Part shown: positions 16,973 through 26,900 of the stretch, piece by piece
Layout of the letters: each line of letters starts with the position of its first letter
Position numbering within the stretch: position 1 is the first letter of the stretch
From: an uncultured Bacteroidota bacterium
Lineage (GTDB): Bacteria > Bacteroidota > Bacteroidia > Flavobacteriales > Flavobacteriaceae
Direction of reading: 5' to 3'
NCBI GenBank assembly: GCA_902546725.1
Contig: CACCLB010000011.1
Span: forward strand, 1 to 32,364
DNA length: 32,364 bases
Program-made: the position numbers and the translations under genes
The notes under the pieces: generated by a model
The model's database searches: none
Told to the model about the DNA's origin: nothing
The model's input: only the letters and a program-made list of their open reading frames with translations

Positions 16973-17896
16973 ATGAGTTTAAAATCAGAGTACACTGCCA
17001 AAATAAAATCAGCTGCCGATGCTTTAGGCTTTCTTTCGTGTGGAATATCAAAAGCAGATTTTTTGGAGGATGAGGCACCGCGTTTGGAACAATGGCTCAA
17101 TCAAGGACATCACGGCAGCATGAGCTATATGGAGCGGTATTTTGATAAAAGATTGGATCCAAGGTTACTTGTTCCAGGAGCTAAAAGCGTGGTCTCTCTT
17201 TTGTTGAATTACCACACCGACAAAAAGCAAGCTGATCTCAAAGCTCCTAAAATTTCGAGCTACGCCTATGGTAAGGACTACCATTTTGTGATTAAAGAAA
17301 AGCTGAAAGAATTGATGCAAATTATTCACAGAGAAATAGGTGAAGTCAATGGACGTGTTTTTGTAGATTCAGCTCCCGTAATGGACAAAGCTTGGGCCGC
17401 AAAAAGCGGTTTGGGCTGGCTTGGAAAAAACACCAATCTGATTTCTAAAAAAGTAGGTTCCTTTTTCTTTATTGCAGAATTGATCATCGATTTAGAATTA
17501 GACTATGACACACCCGTTACAGATCATTGTGGAAGTTGTACTGCCTGTATTGATGCTTGTCCTACAGACGCCTTACTTCAACCCTATCAAATTGATGGGA
17601 GTAAATGTATTTCATATCTGACCATTGAACTTAAAGAAAACATCCCCACTGAGTTTAAAGGGCAAATGGACAACTGGGCTTTTGGCTGTGATATTTGTCA
17701 GACGGTATGCCCATGGAACCGATTTGCAACACCGCATGACGAACCGGCCTTTGAACCGCAGGAGGAATTGCTCAACCTTACTAAAAGTGAATGGCAAGAA
17801 ATGACTTCAGTAGTTTTTAATAAGGTATTTAAAAACAGTGCTGTAAAGAGAACAAAATTTGAGGGTTTAAAAAGAAACATTAAATTTTTATCTTAA
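16973..17896 (+). CDS. queG: Epoxyqueuosine reductase QueG
   Basis: QueG performs the last step of queuosine synthesis, reducing epoxyqueuosine to queuosine at position 34 of tRNAs with GUN anticodons, using cobalamin and two 4Fe-4S clusters. The 307-residue protein shows the family motif [12 protein letters not shown] (from about 131) with a probable catalytic Asp, and [13 protein letters not shown] ferredoxin-like cysteine set follows: [12 protein letters not shown] (186-197), Cys212 in KCISYLTIE and [11 protein letters not shown] (239-249). It is shorter than forms with a C-terminal HEAT-repeat region but complete for the short class. Ten bases separate it from ruvB. A 6-bp inverted repeat (TAAGAG 17894-17899 and CTCTTA 17909-17914) overlaps the stop but is too weak to call a terminator. 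Confidence 0.95.
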   Translation: MSLKSEYTAKIKSAADALGFLSCGISKADFLEDEAPRLEQWLNQGHHGSMSYMERYFDKRLDPRLLVPGAKSVVSLLLNYHTDKKQADLKAPKISSYAYGKDYHFVIKEKLKELMQIIHREIGEVNGRVFVDSAPVMDKAWAAKSGLGWLGKNTNLISKKVGSFFFIAELIIDLELDYDTPVTDHCGSCTACIDACPTDALLQPYQIDGSKCISYLTIELKENIPTEFKGQMDNWAFGCDICQTVCPWNRFATPHDEPAFEPQEELLNLTKSEWQEMTSVVFNKVFKNSAVKRTKFEGLKRNIKFLS

Positions 17897-17992
17897 GAGC
17901 AGTTGATTCTCTTAGGACGATTTTAGTTGGAATAATTTCTGTTTGGAATGATTTTTCTTCTGATTAATCTTTAGTTGATACAAATTTACTTA

Positions 17993-18199
17993 TCACTTAG
18001 ATGATGACTCTCTAGTTATCAGTTTAGATTTAATATTTATAATTTTATTTGCATTAATATCTTCACCCTTTTTCTTCAATGATGTTTCATTTAAGAAAAC
18101 ATCAAAAATCTGTTTACCCATTTCAATTCCAGCTTGATCTACAGTCATACATAAAGTCATTTGCAAAACTACTCATTCATCTAAAAATACTACTTTTGC
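17993..18199 (-). pseudogene. C-terminal relic of a LacI-family regulator
   Basis: On the minus strand this stretch reads AKVVFLDE, stop, VVLQM, then TLCMTVDQAGIEMGKQIFDV, a low-similarity stretch, and KIINIKSKLITRESSSK with a TGA at 17995-17993. The TVDQ...G.EMGK...(40 residues)...L..RESS pattern is the usual C-terminal end of LacI/GalR-type sugar-binding regulators. An in-frame TGA at 18175-18173 interrupts it where a tryptophan codon could once have stood. No DNA-binding domain or remaining core is visible upstream, since the next plus-strand gene starts at 18280. It would have diverged from the haloperoxidase and transporter genes, where a sugar regulator is expected. The rest of 17897-18279 holds nothing else I can recognise. 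Confidence 0.65.
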
Positions 18200-18279
18200 T
18201 CTTATATTTCTGCATCTAATATTAAAACAAAATAAATAAGAGATTATTTAAACCCCTTATTGAACCAAAACGGATAGAA

Positions 18280-19635
18280 ATGAAAATGAAAATGAGAACG
18301 ATCTTTTATGCGATTTTAACGCTAATACTTGTTCGCTGCTCAAGCGAAAAAAACACAGCTTATTTGGATAAGGTTCAAGATCCTGAGCTTTTTCAAAATG
18401 TCATGCAAAACTTGACGGACATTGTGGTTTATGATATTTTTTCACCACCAGTAGCTTCGCGAGTATATCTCTACCCGACTATTGCTGCCTATGAGATTAT
18501 GGCATTAAGGTATCCAGATAAATACAATTCTTTAGTGGGTCAGGTCAAAGAGCTGATGACAATTCCAAAAACGACTAATGATGATGTCAACCATCACTTG
18601 GCTTCATTATTTGCATTTAACACTGTGGGAAAGGCTTTGATTTTTTCTGAAGACAAAATGGAAACATTTCAAGAGGGATTTGAAGCAAAATTAGATGAAT
18701 TTGATGTTCCCGGTCGAGTTGTTAAAGCTTCAAAAATTTACGGTGATCAAGTCGCTGCTTTTATTTTAGATTGGGCATCCAAGGATATGTATAATCAAAC
18801 CAGAACCTTTCCAAAATACACCATTAAAGAAGAGGACCGTTATTGGAAACCTACACCACCTGATTATATGGATGGTATCGAACCCCATTGGAATGAAATC
18901 AGAACGATGGTCATTGATTCATCCAACCAATTTGCGCCTAAGGATCCTTTGCCTTTTGATTTAACAAAAGGGAGCCCTTTTCAAATGCAATTGATGGAAG
19001 TATTTGAGGTAACCAACCAATTGAATGAAGAGCAAGTAGAAATCGCTAAATTTTGGGATTGTAATCCCTATGTTACCCACCACAGGGGTCATGCGATGTT
19101 TGCTACTAAAAAAATCACTCCTGGAGGGCATTGGATAGGAATTACAGCCATAGCAACCAGGCAAGCAGAAAATACTTTTGATGAAACTATCAATGCCTAT
19201 GCTAATGTTTCAATTGCCTTGTTTGATGCGTTTATCAGTTGTTGGGATGAAAAGTGGGATACTCTAATTGTCCGACCTGAAACATTAATCAATCAATATT
19301 ATGATGAGGAATGGTTGCCATTGTTACAAACTCCTCCTTTTCCAGAATACACCAGTGGTCATTCCGTAATATCAAGAGCAGCTGCAGTTACCCTAACAGA
19401 TTTATACGGTGATAATTTTGCGTTTACTGATACTACTGAACTACTCTATGGACTCCCAGAACGAAAATACAACTCATTTATTCACGCTTCAGAAGAAGCA
19501 GCAATTTCAAGACTTTATGGAGGGATTCATTATATGATGGCCATAGAGGAGGGAGTAAATCAAGGTCATGCTGTTGGAAACTATGTGGTTGATCGTTTGC
19601 AGACGATGAAACCATCAACAGCCTCACCAAACTAA
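18280..19635 (+). CDS. Vanadium-dependent haloperoxidase / PAP2-superfamily lipoprotein
   Basis: A 451-residue exported protein of the vanadium haloperoxidase/acid phosphatase (PAP2) superfamily. All core anion-binding residues are present with the spacing of vanadium chloroperoxidase: Lys325 and Arg332 (KWDTLIVRP, seven apart), His361 in TSGHS, and Arg411 and His417 (SRLYGGIH, six apart). The N-terminus is basic and hydrophobic and ends LILVRCSSEK, a plausible lipobox at Cys20, although Arg at -1 is unusual. Whether it oxidises halide or hydrolyses phosphate cannot be told from sequence. Three in-frame ATGs (18280, 18286, 18292) make the start uncertain by up to four codons. The stop lies 4 bases before the MFS transporter start, so the two form an operon. 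A LacI relic lies divergently upstream. Confidence 0.85.
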   Translation: MKMKMRTIFYAILTLILVRCSSEKNTAYLDKVQDPELFQNVMQNLTDIVVYDIFSPPVASRVYLYPTIAAYEIMALRYPDKYNSLVGQVKELMTIPKTTNDDVNHHLASLFAFNTVGKALIFSEDKMETFQEGFEAKLDEFDVPGRVVKASKIYGDQVAAFILDWASKDMYNQTRTFPKYTIKEEDRYWKPTPPDYMDGIEPHWNEIRTMVIDSSNQFAPKDPLPFDLTKGSPFQMQLMEVFEVTNQLNEEQVEIAKFWDCNPYVTHHRGHAMFATKKITPGGHWIGITAIATRQAENTFDETINAYANVSIALFDAFISCWDEKWDTLIVRPETLINQYYDEEWLPLLQTPPFPEYTSGHSVISRAAAVTLTDLYGDNFAFTDTTELLYGLPERKYNSFIHASEEAAISRLYGGIHYMMAIEEGVNQGHAVGNYVVDRLQTMKPSTASPN

Positions 19636-19639
19636 ATTT

Positions 19640-21007
19640 ATGGAGAAAAAGAGGCTGAATTTCTGGCAAATCTTAACGATGAATTTTGGATTTTTTGGAG
19701 TCCAATTCAGTTTCGGTTTGCAACAGAGTAATATGAGCGCCATATATAAATATTTAGGCGCTGAAGAGGCAGAGTTGCCTTTGTTGTGGCTTGCAGGACC
19801 TGTAACAGGACTTATTGTGCAACCGATTATCGGTGCCATTAGCGATGGAACCTGGTCACCAAAATTTGGGCGTAGAAAGCCCTTTTTTCTAATTGGGGCG
19901 ATAATAGCCAGTATCAGCTTGGTTATCATGCCCTATTCAAGTTCAATTTGGATGGCAGCAGGCTTGTTATGGATTTTAGATGCGGCGAATAATATAGCCC
20001 TAGAGCCCTATAGAGCATTTATTTCGGATAAGCTCCCAGAAAAGCAATATTCATTTGGGTTTTTAGTGCAAAGTTTTTTTACTGGCTTAGGTACTACCTT
20101 GGCTAATTTTACGCCAGCAATTCTAGTTTCCTTTGGAATATTGGCTCTTTCCGATAAGATGGATAACGGTATTCCAGTATCCACCTATTGGGCATTTGGT
20201 ATCGGTGCTGCGGCATCTATCATTACCATATTGATTTCGGTATTTACCACTTCGGAATATCCACCAAGCTCGAAAGAGTTAGAAGAAATTAAAAAATCAA
20301 AAGAAGAGGGAAGTGTTATTTCTAGAACGCTTAAGGACATCGTCGAAGCTTTTAAAGTGATGCCTCTTCCGATGAAGCAACTGATACCCGTAATGTTTTT
20401 TCCTTGGTATGCCATGTTTTGTTATTGGCAGTATCTTACTTCTGCTTTATCTCTTTCTTTATACGATACATTGGATCAGAGTACCGTATATTTTAATCAG
20501 GCTCAATTGTTGACGGGTAATTTAAATGGGACTTATAATATTATTTGTTTTGTTATAGCTTTTGCATTAATACCAATAGCCAGAAACTTGGGTGCAAAAA
20601 GACTTCACTTTATCAGCCTTGCAATAGGAGGAGTAGCTTTACTTTGCATGCCTTTACTTAATGATACAACAGTGTTATTTACCATACCCATTGGTAGTGG
20701 AATAGTGGTGTCACAAATTTATTTATTTTCTTTTGGACTGGGGATCACCTGGGCGTCGATGATGGCAATGCCCTATGAAATGCTTGCTTCCTCCATACCA
20801 AAAGGAAAAACAGGAGTATATATGGGGATCTTTAATATGTTTATTGTTATTCCGATGATCATTCAGATCTTTACTGTACAGTACTTTGTATATGATTTGT
20901 TAGGGCAAAACCCCATCAACATCATTAGACTGGCAGGAGCTTTTTTGATTATAGGAGGAATCTTTTCTCTTTTTGTCAGTCAACCCAAGGGTAAAATACA
21001 AGAGTGA
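19640..21007 (+). CDS. MFS sugar transporter, SLC45-like
   Basis: A 455-residue inner-membrane transporter of the major facilitator superfamily with about 12 helices. The loop after helix 2 reads AISDGTWSPKFGRRKPFF (Asp69, Gly77-Arg79), the variant of the MFS signature seen in SLC45/GPH-like sucrose and maltose carriers. The N-terminus, RLNFWQILTMNFGFFGVQFSFGLQQSNMS, closely resembles transporters in flavobacterial maltodextrin loci as I recall them. A probable substrate is a disaccharide moved with a cation; this is inference. The start at 19640 is 4 bases after the haloperoxidase-like gene, suggesting coupled translation. The nearby LacI-type relic fits a former sugar-responsive control. 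No phosphorylase, amylase or SusCD genes accompany it here. Confidence 0.85.
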   Translation: MEKKRLNFWQILTMNFGFFGVQFSFGLQQSNMSAIYKYLGAEEAELPLLWLAGPVTGLIVQPIIGAISDGTWSPKFGRRKPFFLIGAIIASISLVIMPYSSSIWMAAGLLWILDAANNIALEPYRAFISDKLPEKQYSFGFLVQSFFTGLGTTLANFTPAILVSFGILALSDKMDNGIPVSTYWAFGIGAAASIITILISVFTTSEYPPSSKELEEIKKSKEEGSVISRTLKDIVEAFKVMPLPMKQLIPVMFFPWYAMFCYWQYLTSALSLSLYDTLDQSTVYFNQAQLLTGNLNGTYNIICFVIAFALIPIARNLGAKRLHFISLAIGGVALLCMPLLNDTTVLFTIPIGSGIVVSQIYLFSFGLGITWASMMAMPYEMLASSIPKGKTGVYMGIFNMFIVIPMIIQIFTVQYFVYDLLGQNPINIIRLAGAFLIIGGIFSLFVSQPKGKIQE

Positions 21008-21049
21008 TTCAGAAAAAAAATCATTTCTTTACATTAGAAAAACATTTTT

Positions 21050-23320
21050 ATGAGTAGTGAACAGCAAAGGAGAGCGGCTTTAGTATATCATGCGAAGCCA
21101 AGACCTGGGAAGACTGAGGTTGTACCGACTAAAAACTATGATACTCAAAGAGATTTAGCACTTGCCTACTCACCTGGGGTTGCCATACCCTGTAAGGAAA
21201 TAGAAGAGGATAAATCGAATCTTTATAAATATACCAACAAGGGAAATTTAGTAGCTGTAATCTCTAACGGAACTGCAGTTCTAGGCTTAGGTGATATCGG
21301 TCCAGAAGCTTCCAAGCCGGTAATGGAGGGGAAAGCACTGCTTTTTAAAATATTTGCTGATATAGATGTATTTGATATTGAAGTAGATGCTAAGGATCCT
21401 GATAAATTTATCGAGGCGGTTAAAGCCATAGCACCGACTTTTGGTGGAATCAATTTAGAGGACATCAAATCCCCGGAGGCTTTTGAGATAGAGCGAAGAC
21501 TTAAGGAAGAATTGGACATCCCCATTATGCACGACGATCAGCATGGAACCGCGATCATTTCAGCAGCAGCTTTGTTAAATGCACTCGAGTTGGCAGATAA
21601 AAAAATTGAGGATGTAAAAATCGTGGTCTCTGGTGCTGGAGCAGCTGCAATTTCCTGTACAAAATTATACCGAGCCTTTGGAGCAAACATTAAAAACATA
21701 GTGATGCTGGACAGCAAAGGGGTAATTCGAAAAGATCGTGATTCCCTCAGCCCAGAAAAAGAAGAGTTTGCTACAGAACTAGATCTCAATACTTTAGACG
21801 AAGCAATCAAAGGGTCGGATGTGTTTATTGGATTGTCTCTTGCGGATATTCTTAGCCAAGAAATGCTATTGTCGATGGCAAAAAATCCAATTGTCTTTGC
21901 AATGGCAAATCCCAATCCTGAAATTGAATACAGCTTAGCTTGTAGTACTAGAGATGATGTGATTATGGCTACAGGACGCTCTGATCATCCCAATCAAGTA
22001 AATAATGTACTGGGCTTTCCTTTTATTTTTAGAGGAGCACTAGACGTTAGAGCAACCACCATTAATGAAGCCATGAAAATGGCAGCTGTAAAAGCACTTG
22101 CTGATTTAGCAAAAGAATCAGTACCTGAACAGGTCAACCTCGTTTACGACCAAACAAGATTAACTTTCGGACGAAAATACATCATCCCAAAACCTTTTGA
22201 TCCTCGGTTGATTTCAACCATACCTGTTGCTGTAGCTAAAGCTGCTATAGAATCAGGAGTTGCAACAGAACCTATAAAAGATTGGGAGCGTTATACCGAA
22301 GAACTTTCAGGGCGACTTGGAAATAGTCAAAAAATGGTTCGCCTTCTCCACGATCGAGCAAAGGCGGCTCCTAAGCGTTTGGTATTTGCTGAAGCAGATC
22401 AAATGGATGTGTTAAAGGCTGCTCAAATTGTCCATGAAGAAGGAATCGCAATTCCAATATTACTTGGAAATAAAGCAACCATAGACGACCTTAGAGCTGC
22501 AATCAATTTTGATGATGAGGTCGAGATTATTGACCCAAAAGAAGAAGCTCATAAAGCGCAAAGAGATCACTATGCTGATCTTTTTTGGAAAGATCAAAGA
22601 AGAAAGGGCTATACACTATACGATGCTCAAAGGCTTATGCGAGAGCGTAATTACTACGCCTCAATGATGATTAAAAACCGAGATGCAGATGCCATGATTT
22701 CAGGTTATTCAAGAAATTATCGTTCTGTAGTTAAACCGATTTTAGAAACTATTTCAAAGGCGAAAGGAGTTTCAAGAGTGGCTGCGACTAACTTGATGTT
22801 GACCAAGTCAGGTCCTCTTTTCCTTTCCGATACTACAATCAATGTTGACCCTACTGCAAAAGAGCTGGCAAAAATCGCTCAAATGACAGCCAATACTTCT
22901 AAACTTTTTGGTTTAGAACCGGTCATTGCATTATTGTCATTTTCAAATTTCGGATCTTCTCGTTTCCCTCAAGCCAAAAAAGTAAGTCAGGCGGTAGCCA
23001 TGTTGCACAGAAGCAACCCAGAATTGATGGTAGATGGTCCAGTCCAGTCTGATTTTGCCTTAAATAAGGAAATGCTTCAAAAAGGTTATCCGTTTTCTAG
23101 TTTGAGTAAAATGAAGGTGAATGTTTTAGTTTTCCCCAATCTCGATGCGGCTAACATTACCTATAAATTGATGAAAGAGTTGAAAGAAGCCCTTTCCATA
23201 GGTCCTATACTCATGGGATTGAGTGAACCCATTCACGTGTTGCAACTGGGTGCTTCTGTTGAAGAAATTGTCAATATGTCTGCCATAGCAGTAATTGATG
23301 CCCAATCCAAAAACAAATAA
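21050..23320 (+). CDS. maeB: NADP-dependent malic enzyme with phosphotransacetylase-like C-terminal domain
   Basis: Oxidative decarboxylation of malate to pyruvate with NADP reduction, linking the TCA cycle to pyruvate and NADPH supply. The 756 residues match the length of the MaeB class. The malic domain has LALAYSPGVA with catalytic Tyr40, EGKALLFK with Lys94, metal ligands Glu137-Asp138 in LEDIKSP and the loop MHDDQHGTA (160-168). The nucleotide-binding domain has VVSGAGAAAISC (Gly195-Gly197). From about residue 435 a phosphotransacetylase-like domain follows (RLVFAEADQMDVLKAAQ to the end), generally regarded as regulatory rather than catalytic in this class. A weak -7-like TACATTAG (21030-21037) precedes the start. 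ruvA begins 4 bases after the stop. Confidence 0.96.
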   Translation: MSSEQQRRAALVYHAKPRPGKTEVVPTKNYDTQRDLALAYSPGVAIPCKEIEEDKSNLYKYTNKGNLVAVISNGTAVLGLGDIGPEASKPVMEGKALLFKIFADIDVFDIEVDAKDPDKFIEAVKAIAPTFGGINLEDIKSPEAFEIERRLKEELDIPIMHDDQHGTAIISAAALLNALELADKKIEDVKIVVSGAGAAAISCTKLYRAFGANIKNIVMLDSKGVIRKDRDSLSPEKEEFATELDLNTLDEAIKGSDVFIGLSLADILSQEMLLSMAKNPIVFAMANPNPEIEYSLACSTRDDVIMATGRSDHPNQVNNVLGFPFIFRGALDVRATTINEAMKMAAVKALADLAKESVPEQVNLVYDQTRLTFGRKYIIPKPFDPRLISTIPVAVAKAAIESGVATEPIKDWERYTEELSGRLGNSQKMVRLLHDRAKAAPKRLVFAEADQMDVLKAAQIVHEEGIAIPILLGNKATIDDLRAAINFDDEVEIIDPKEEAHKAQRDHYADLFWKDQRRKGYTLYDAQRLMRERNYYASMMIKNRDADAMISGYSRNYRSVVKPILETISKAKGVSRVAATNLMLTKSGPLFLSDTTINVDPTAKELAKIAQMTANTSKLFGLEPVIALLSFSNFGSSRFPQAKKVSQAVAMLHRSNPELMVDGPVQSDFALNKEMLQKGYPFSSLSKMKVNVLVFPNLDAANITYKLMKELKEALSIGPILMGLSEPIHVLQLGASVEEIVNMSAIAVIDAQSKNK

Positions 23321-23324
23321 AGAA

Positions 23325-23906
23325 ATGATTACACAGCTTATCGGTCGTTTAGTAGAAAAATCTCCAACTCAAGTAGTCATTGATTGTAACGGGGTAGGCT
23401 ATTTGGTTCATATTTCCTTGCATACTTATTCTCAATTGAGCAGTGATGAAAACATCAAGCTATTTACTCACCTTCAAGTAAAAGAGGATTCCCATACCTT
23501 ATTTGGATTTTTTTCTACCATTGAAAGGGCAGTTTTTCAACAGTTGATTTCAGTTTCAGGCATCGGAGCTAGTACGGCCCGAACCATGCTCTCCTCCCTT
23601 GAGCCTCAACAAATTCAAAGAGCGATTGTTTCGGAAGATTTAGCAACTATCAAATCCGTAAAAGGAATTGGTTTAAAAACAGCTCAAAGGGTATTAATCG
23701 AATTAAAAGATAAAATGTTAAACCTCTTTGAAGGTGAAGAAATTCAGGCATTTTCAAACAATACAATTAAAGAAGAAGCGTTATCAGCCTTAGAGGTTCT
23801 TGGTTATTCAAGAAAGCAGTCTGAGAAAGTAATAGATAACGTCATTCAAAGTAGTCCAGATAGTTCAGTGGAAGCGCTTATTAAAGCGGCTTTGAATAAA
23901 TTGTAA
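23325..23906 (+). CDS. ruvA: Holliday junction DNA-binding protein RuvA
   Basis: RuvA forms tetramers that clamp the four-way junction and load RuvB. The 193-residue protein has the N-terminal OB fold (MITQLIGRLVEKSPTQVVID). Two helix-hairpin-helix motifs follow, VSGIGASTARTML (77-89) and VKGIGLKTAQRVLIELKDK (112-130). The flexible acidic linker holds FEGEEIQAF, and the small C-terminal domain III (about 148-193) contacts RuvB. The ATG at 23325 is chosen because MITQLIGRL is the conserved N-terminus; an earlier in-frame ATG at 23295 lies inside maeB and adds an unrelated leader. It sits 4 bases after maeB and 6 bases before sprA. Confidence 0.96.
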   Translation: MITQLIGRLVEKSPTQVVIDCNGVGYLVHISLHTYSQLSSDENIKLFTHLQVKEDSHTLFGFFSTIERAVFQQLISVSGIGASTARTMLSSLEPQQIQRAIVSEDLATIKSVKGIGLKTAQRVLIELKDKMLNLFEGEEIQAFSNNTIKEEALSALEVLGYSRKQSEKVIDNVIQSSPDSSVEALIKAALNKL

Positions 23907-23912
23907 AACCAT

Positions 23913-26900
23913 TTGTTTGAAAAGACTCATAAAGTAGTTTTAAAATCATTTCAAGCCTTCATCCATATCCTTATATGGGTGATTTTTAGTTGTGGGCTTG
24001 TTATGGCACAAGACAGTGGAGATGTAGGAACCATTGAACTCCCTAATCCTAGTGGTGTCATAAGTCAGTATACCTACGATCCAACTACAGACCGCTATAT
24101 CTTCTCTCAAGAAATTGGAGGGTATCCTATTAGTACTCCTTTAGTATTGACGGTCAAGGAATATGAAGCTTTGGTGCTTAAGGAAAAGATGCAAACCTAT
24201 TTCCAAGAAAAAGTTCAGGCATTGAGTGGTAGGGGAACGAATGTTGAAGAAACCCAAAAAAACCTTCTTCCCGAATTGTACGTAAACAACAAGTTTTTTG
24301 AATCTATTTTTGGGAGTAATGCTATAGATATTGCTCCTCAAGGTTCCATAGGAATCGATTTGGGGTACAGGTACCAGAGAAATGACAATCCGATTGCCTC
24401 TGTGATCAACCGTAGATCTCCAGGCTTTGAGTTTGATCAGCGTATCAGTTTGAGTTTGTTGGGGAGGATAGGGGAACGGCTACAAATAACAGCCAATTAC
24501 GATACTGAATCTACCTTTGATTTTCAAAACCTCGTTAAAATACAATTCAATCCTCCGCAATTGTCTGAGCTTCAAGATGTGGTTCCAGGCATGCTTCCTG
24601 GAAGATTGGGTTCATCATTTGATGATTTACAAAGTAAATTTGGAGAAGTTCAAGATAAAGTCTCAGATGTCAAAGATCAGCTGGGTCAGGTTCAGCAGAA
24701 AGTAGATGAGGTTAAAGGGCTGATTAACGAAGGAAAAAACACTTTAAATCAGGCCCGTCAAAAAATTGAAAGTTTGCGACAAACTGCGAATCAATTGGCA
24801 ACAAATCCATTAGCTGCTGGAAATCGTGTTTCTGAATATCTTAACGGAAAGGTGACTGAGGATGCGATTCTTCAAAATATTGATATTGGAAATATCAGTA
24901 TGCCCATAAACAGTAATCTGATTCAAGGAGCTCAAAGCCTTTTTGGGGTTCGTGCAGATTTAAAATTTGGGAATACCACAATTTCGGGGGTCTTTTCTGA
25001 ACAGCGATCTCAATCACAAAATATCACTACCCAGGGTGGAGGGAAATTGCAACAATTTGATTTATACGCCTTAGATTATGAAGAGGACAGACACTATTTC
25101 ATCAGTCAGTATTTTAGAGACAATTACGATAAATTTTTAGAAACCTATCCTTATATCAATTCACCTGTTCAGATCACACGGATTGAAGTTTGGGTAACCA
25201 ATAGGGGGTATCAAACTCAAAATGTACGGAATATTATAGCCCTTCAAGATTTAGGAGAAGCCAACCCAGAGCGAACTACTCTAGACGACAGAGTTTCAAA
25301 TTTTATTAGTGTAAATGATCCCAGCTACCCACCAACAAATGAAGTCAATAGACTTGATCCTGATGAAATTGGCTTTGATGGAATTTTGACCAATGAGATA
25401 CGGGATATTGCTACTGTTAAAAACGGATTTGGCCCTACTCGTGTTAATGAGGGTTATGATTATGCCATCCTTGAAAGTGCGAGAAAATTGAATGAACAGG
25501 AATTTACCTTTCACCCCCAGTTGGGATATATCTCATTAAATCAGAGGCTTAGTAATGATGAAATTTTAGGAATTGCTTATCAATACAGTTTCCAAGGTAG
25601 GATTTATCAAGTGGGAGAATTTGCAAATGGAGATATACCGGGAACGTCACTGATCCAAGGAAATAACGGTCAGCAAAACCCTCAACAAGCTGTTGTTCAG
25701 ACAAATAATTTAATTGTCAAAATGCTCAAGAGTAGTGTGACCGATGTGCGTCAACCTGTATGGGATTTGATGATGAAAAACATTTATAACACAGGTGCCT
25801 TTCAATTATCAGAAGAAGATTTTAGACTGAGTATTTTATATACTGATCCTTCACCAATCAATTACATGACTCCAGTTGACGCCTCCATTTGGCCTGAACG
25901 CTTAGACGAAGAAGTTTTGTTGAATACCATGGATTTAGATCGACTGAATGCATACCAAGACTTGGTCCCCAATGGGGACGGATTTTTTGATTATATCCCT
26001 GGAATAACCATCGACCCTCGTTACGGTAGGATTATATTCCCTAAAGTGGAGCCTTTTGGAGAATTCATATTTAAATTATTAGACAACCCAGAGTCTGCAA
26101 AAGAAAAGTATACTGAGGAAAACTCATACAACAAAAATCAAAAGCGGTATGTTTTTAGGGAGATGTACAGTTTGACCAAGGCAGCTGCACTGGAGTTTAC
26201 AGAGAAAAATAAATTTCAACTTAAAGGACGGTATAAGTCTGAAGGAGGAGATGGGATTAATATTGGGGCATTTAATGTGCCCAGAGGCTCGGTTCGAGTT
26301 ACTGCAGGGGGAAGGGTTTTAAGAGAAGGATTAGACTATATTGTCAATTATGAAATAGGCCGGGTAAAAATTTTGGATGAGGGATTAAAAGCCTCTAATA
26401 TCCCCATTGATATTTCTGTGGAAAACAACTCTTTTTTTAATCAGCAAAACAAGCGTTTCTCAGGATTTAATGTGAATCACAGAGTTTCAGATAAGATTAA
26501 TGTAGGAGGTACTTTAATCAACCTCAGTGAAAATCCGCTGACTCAAAAGGCAAATTACGGGACAGAACCTGTCAATAATACCATGATGGGTCTCAACACC
26601 AATTTCTCTACTGAAATTCCATTTTTGACTCGAATGGTTAATAAATGGCCAACCATTAAAACCAATACTCCTTCTCAACTTTCATTCAGAGGAGAGATGG
26701 CCAATCTTGTAGCGAATGACCCAAGAAATACTCTATTAAATGGAGAGACCAATGTTTATATCGATGACTTTGAAGGTGCGCAGACCAATATCGATATCAA
26801 AGGGTTTACGGCTTGGAATCTTTCTAGTGTGCCAATTAATGATGTACCTGGAGCAAATGCAGTAGGACTTGAAAGCGGATACGGTAGATCAAAGTTAGCC

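Noticed and set aside
17894-17914. Inverted repeat TAAGAG/CTCTTA as a terminator after queG
   Set aside because: Only 6 A/T-rich base pairs with a 9-base loop and no following T run.
18191-18198. TACTTTTG as a -7 promoter box for the haloperoxidase gene
   Set aside because: It matches TAnnTTTG but lies within the LacI relic, has no TTG at suitable spacing (nearest is 27 bases upstream) and is about 80 bases from the start codon; probably chance in AT-rich DNA.
21030-21037. TACATTAG as the maeB promoter -7 box
   Set aside because: One mismatch in the key TTTG part and no -33 TTG at suitable spacing; too weak to list.
23295-23324. Upstream ATG at 23295 as the ruvA start
   Set aside because: It lies inside maeB; RuvA proteins start at the OB-fold sequence MITQLIGRL, which begins at 23325.
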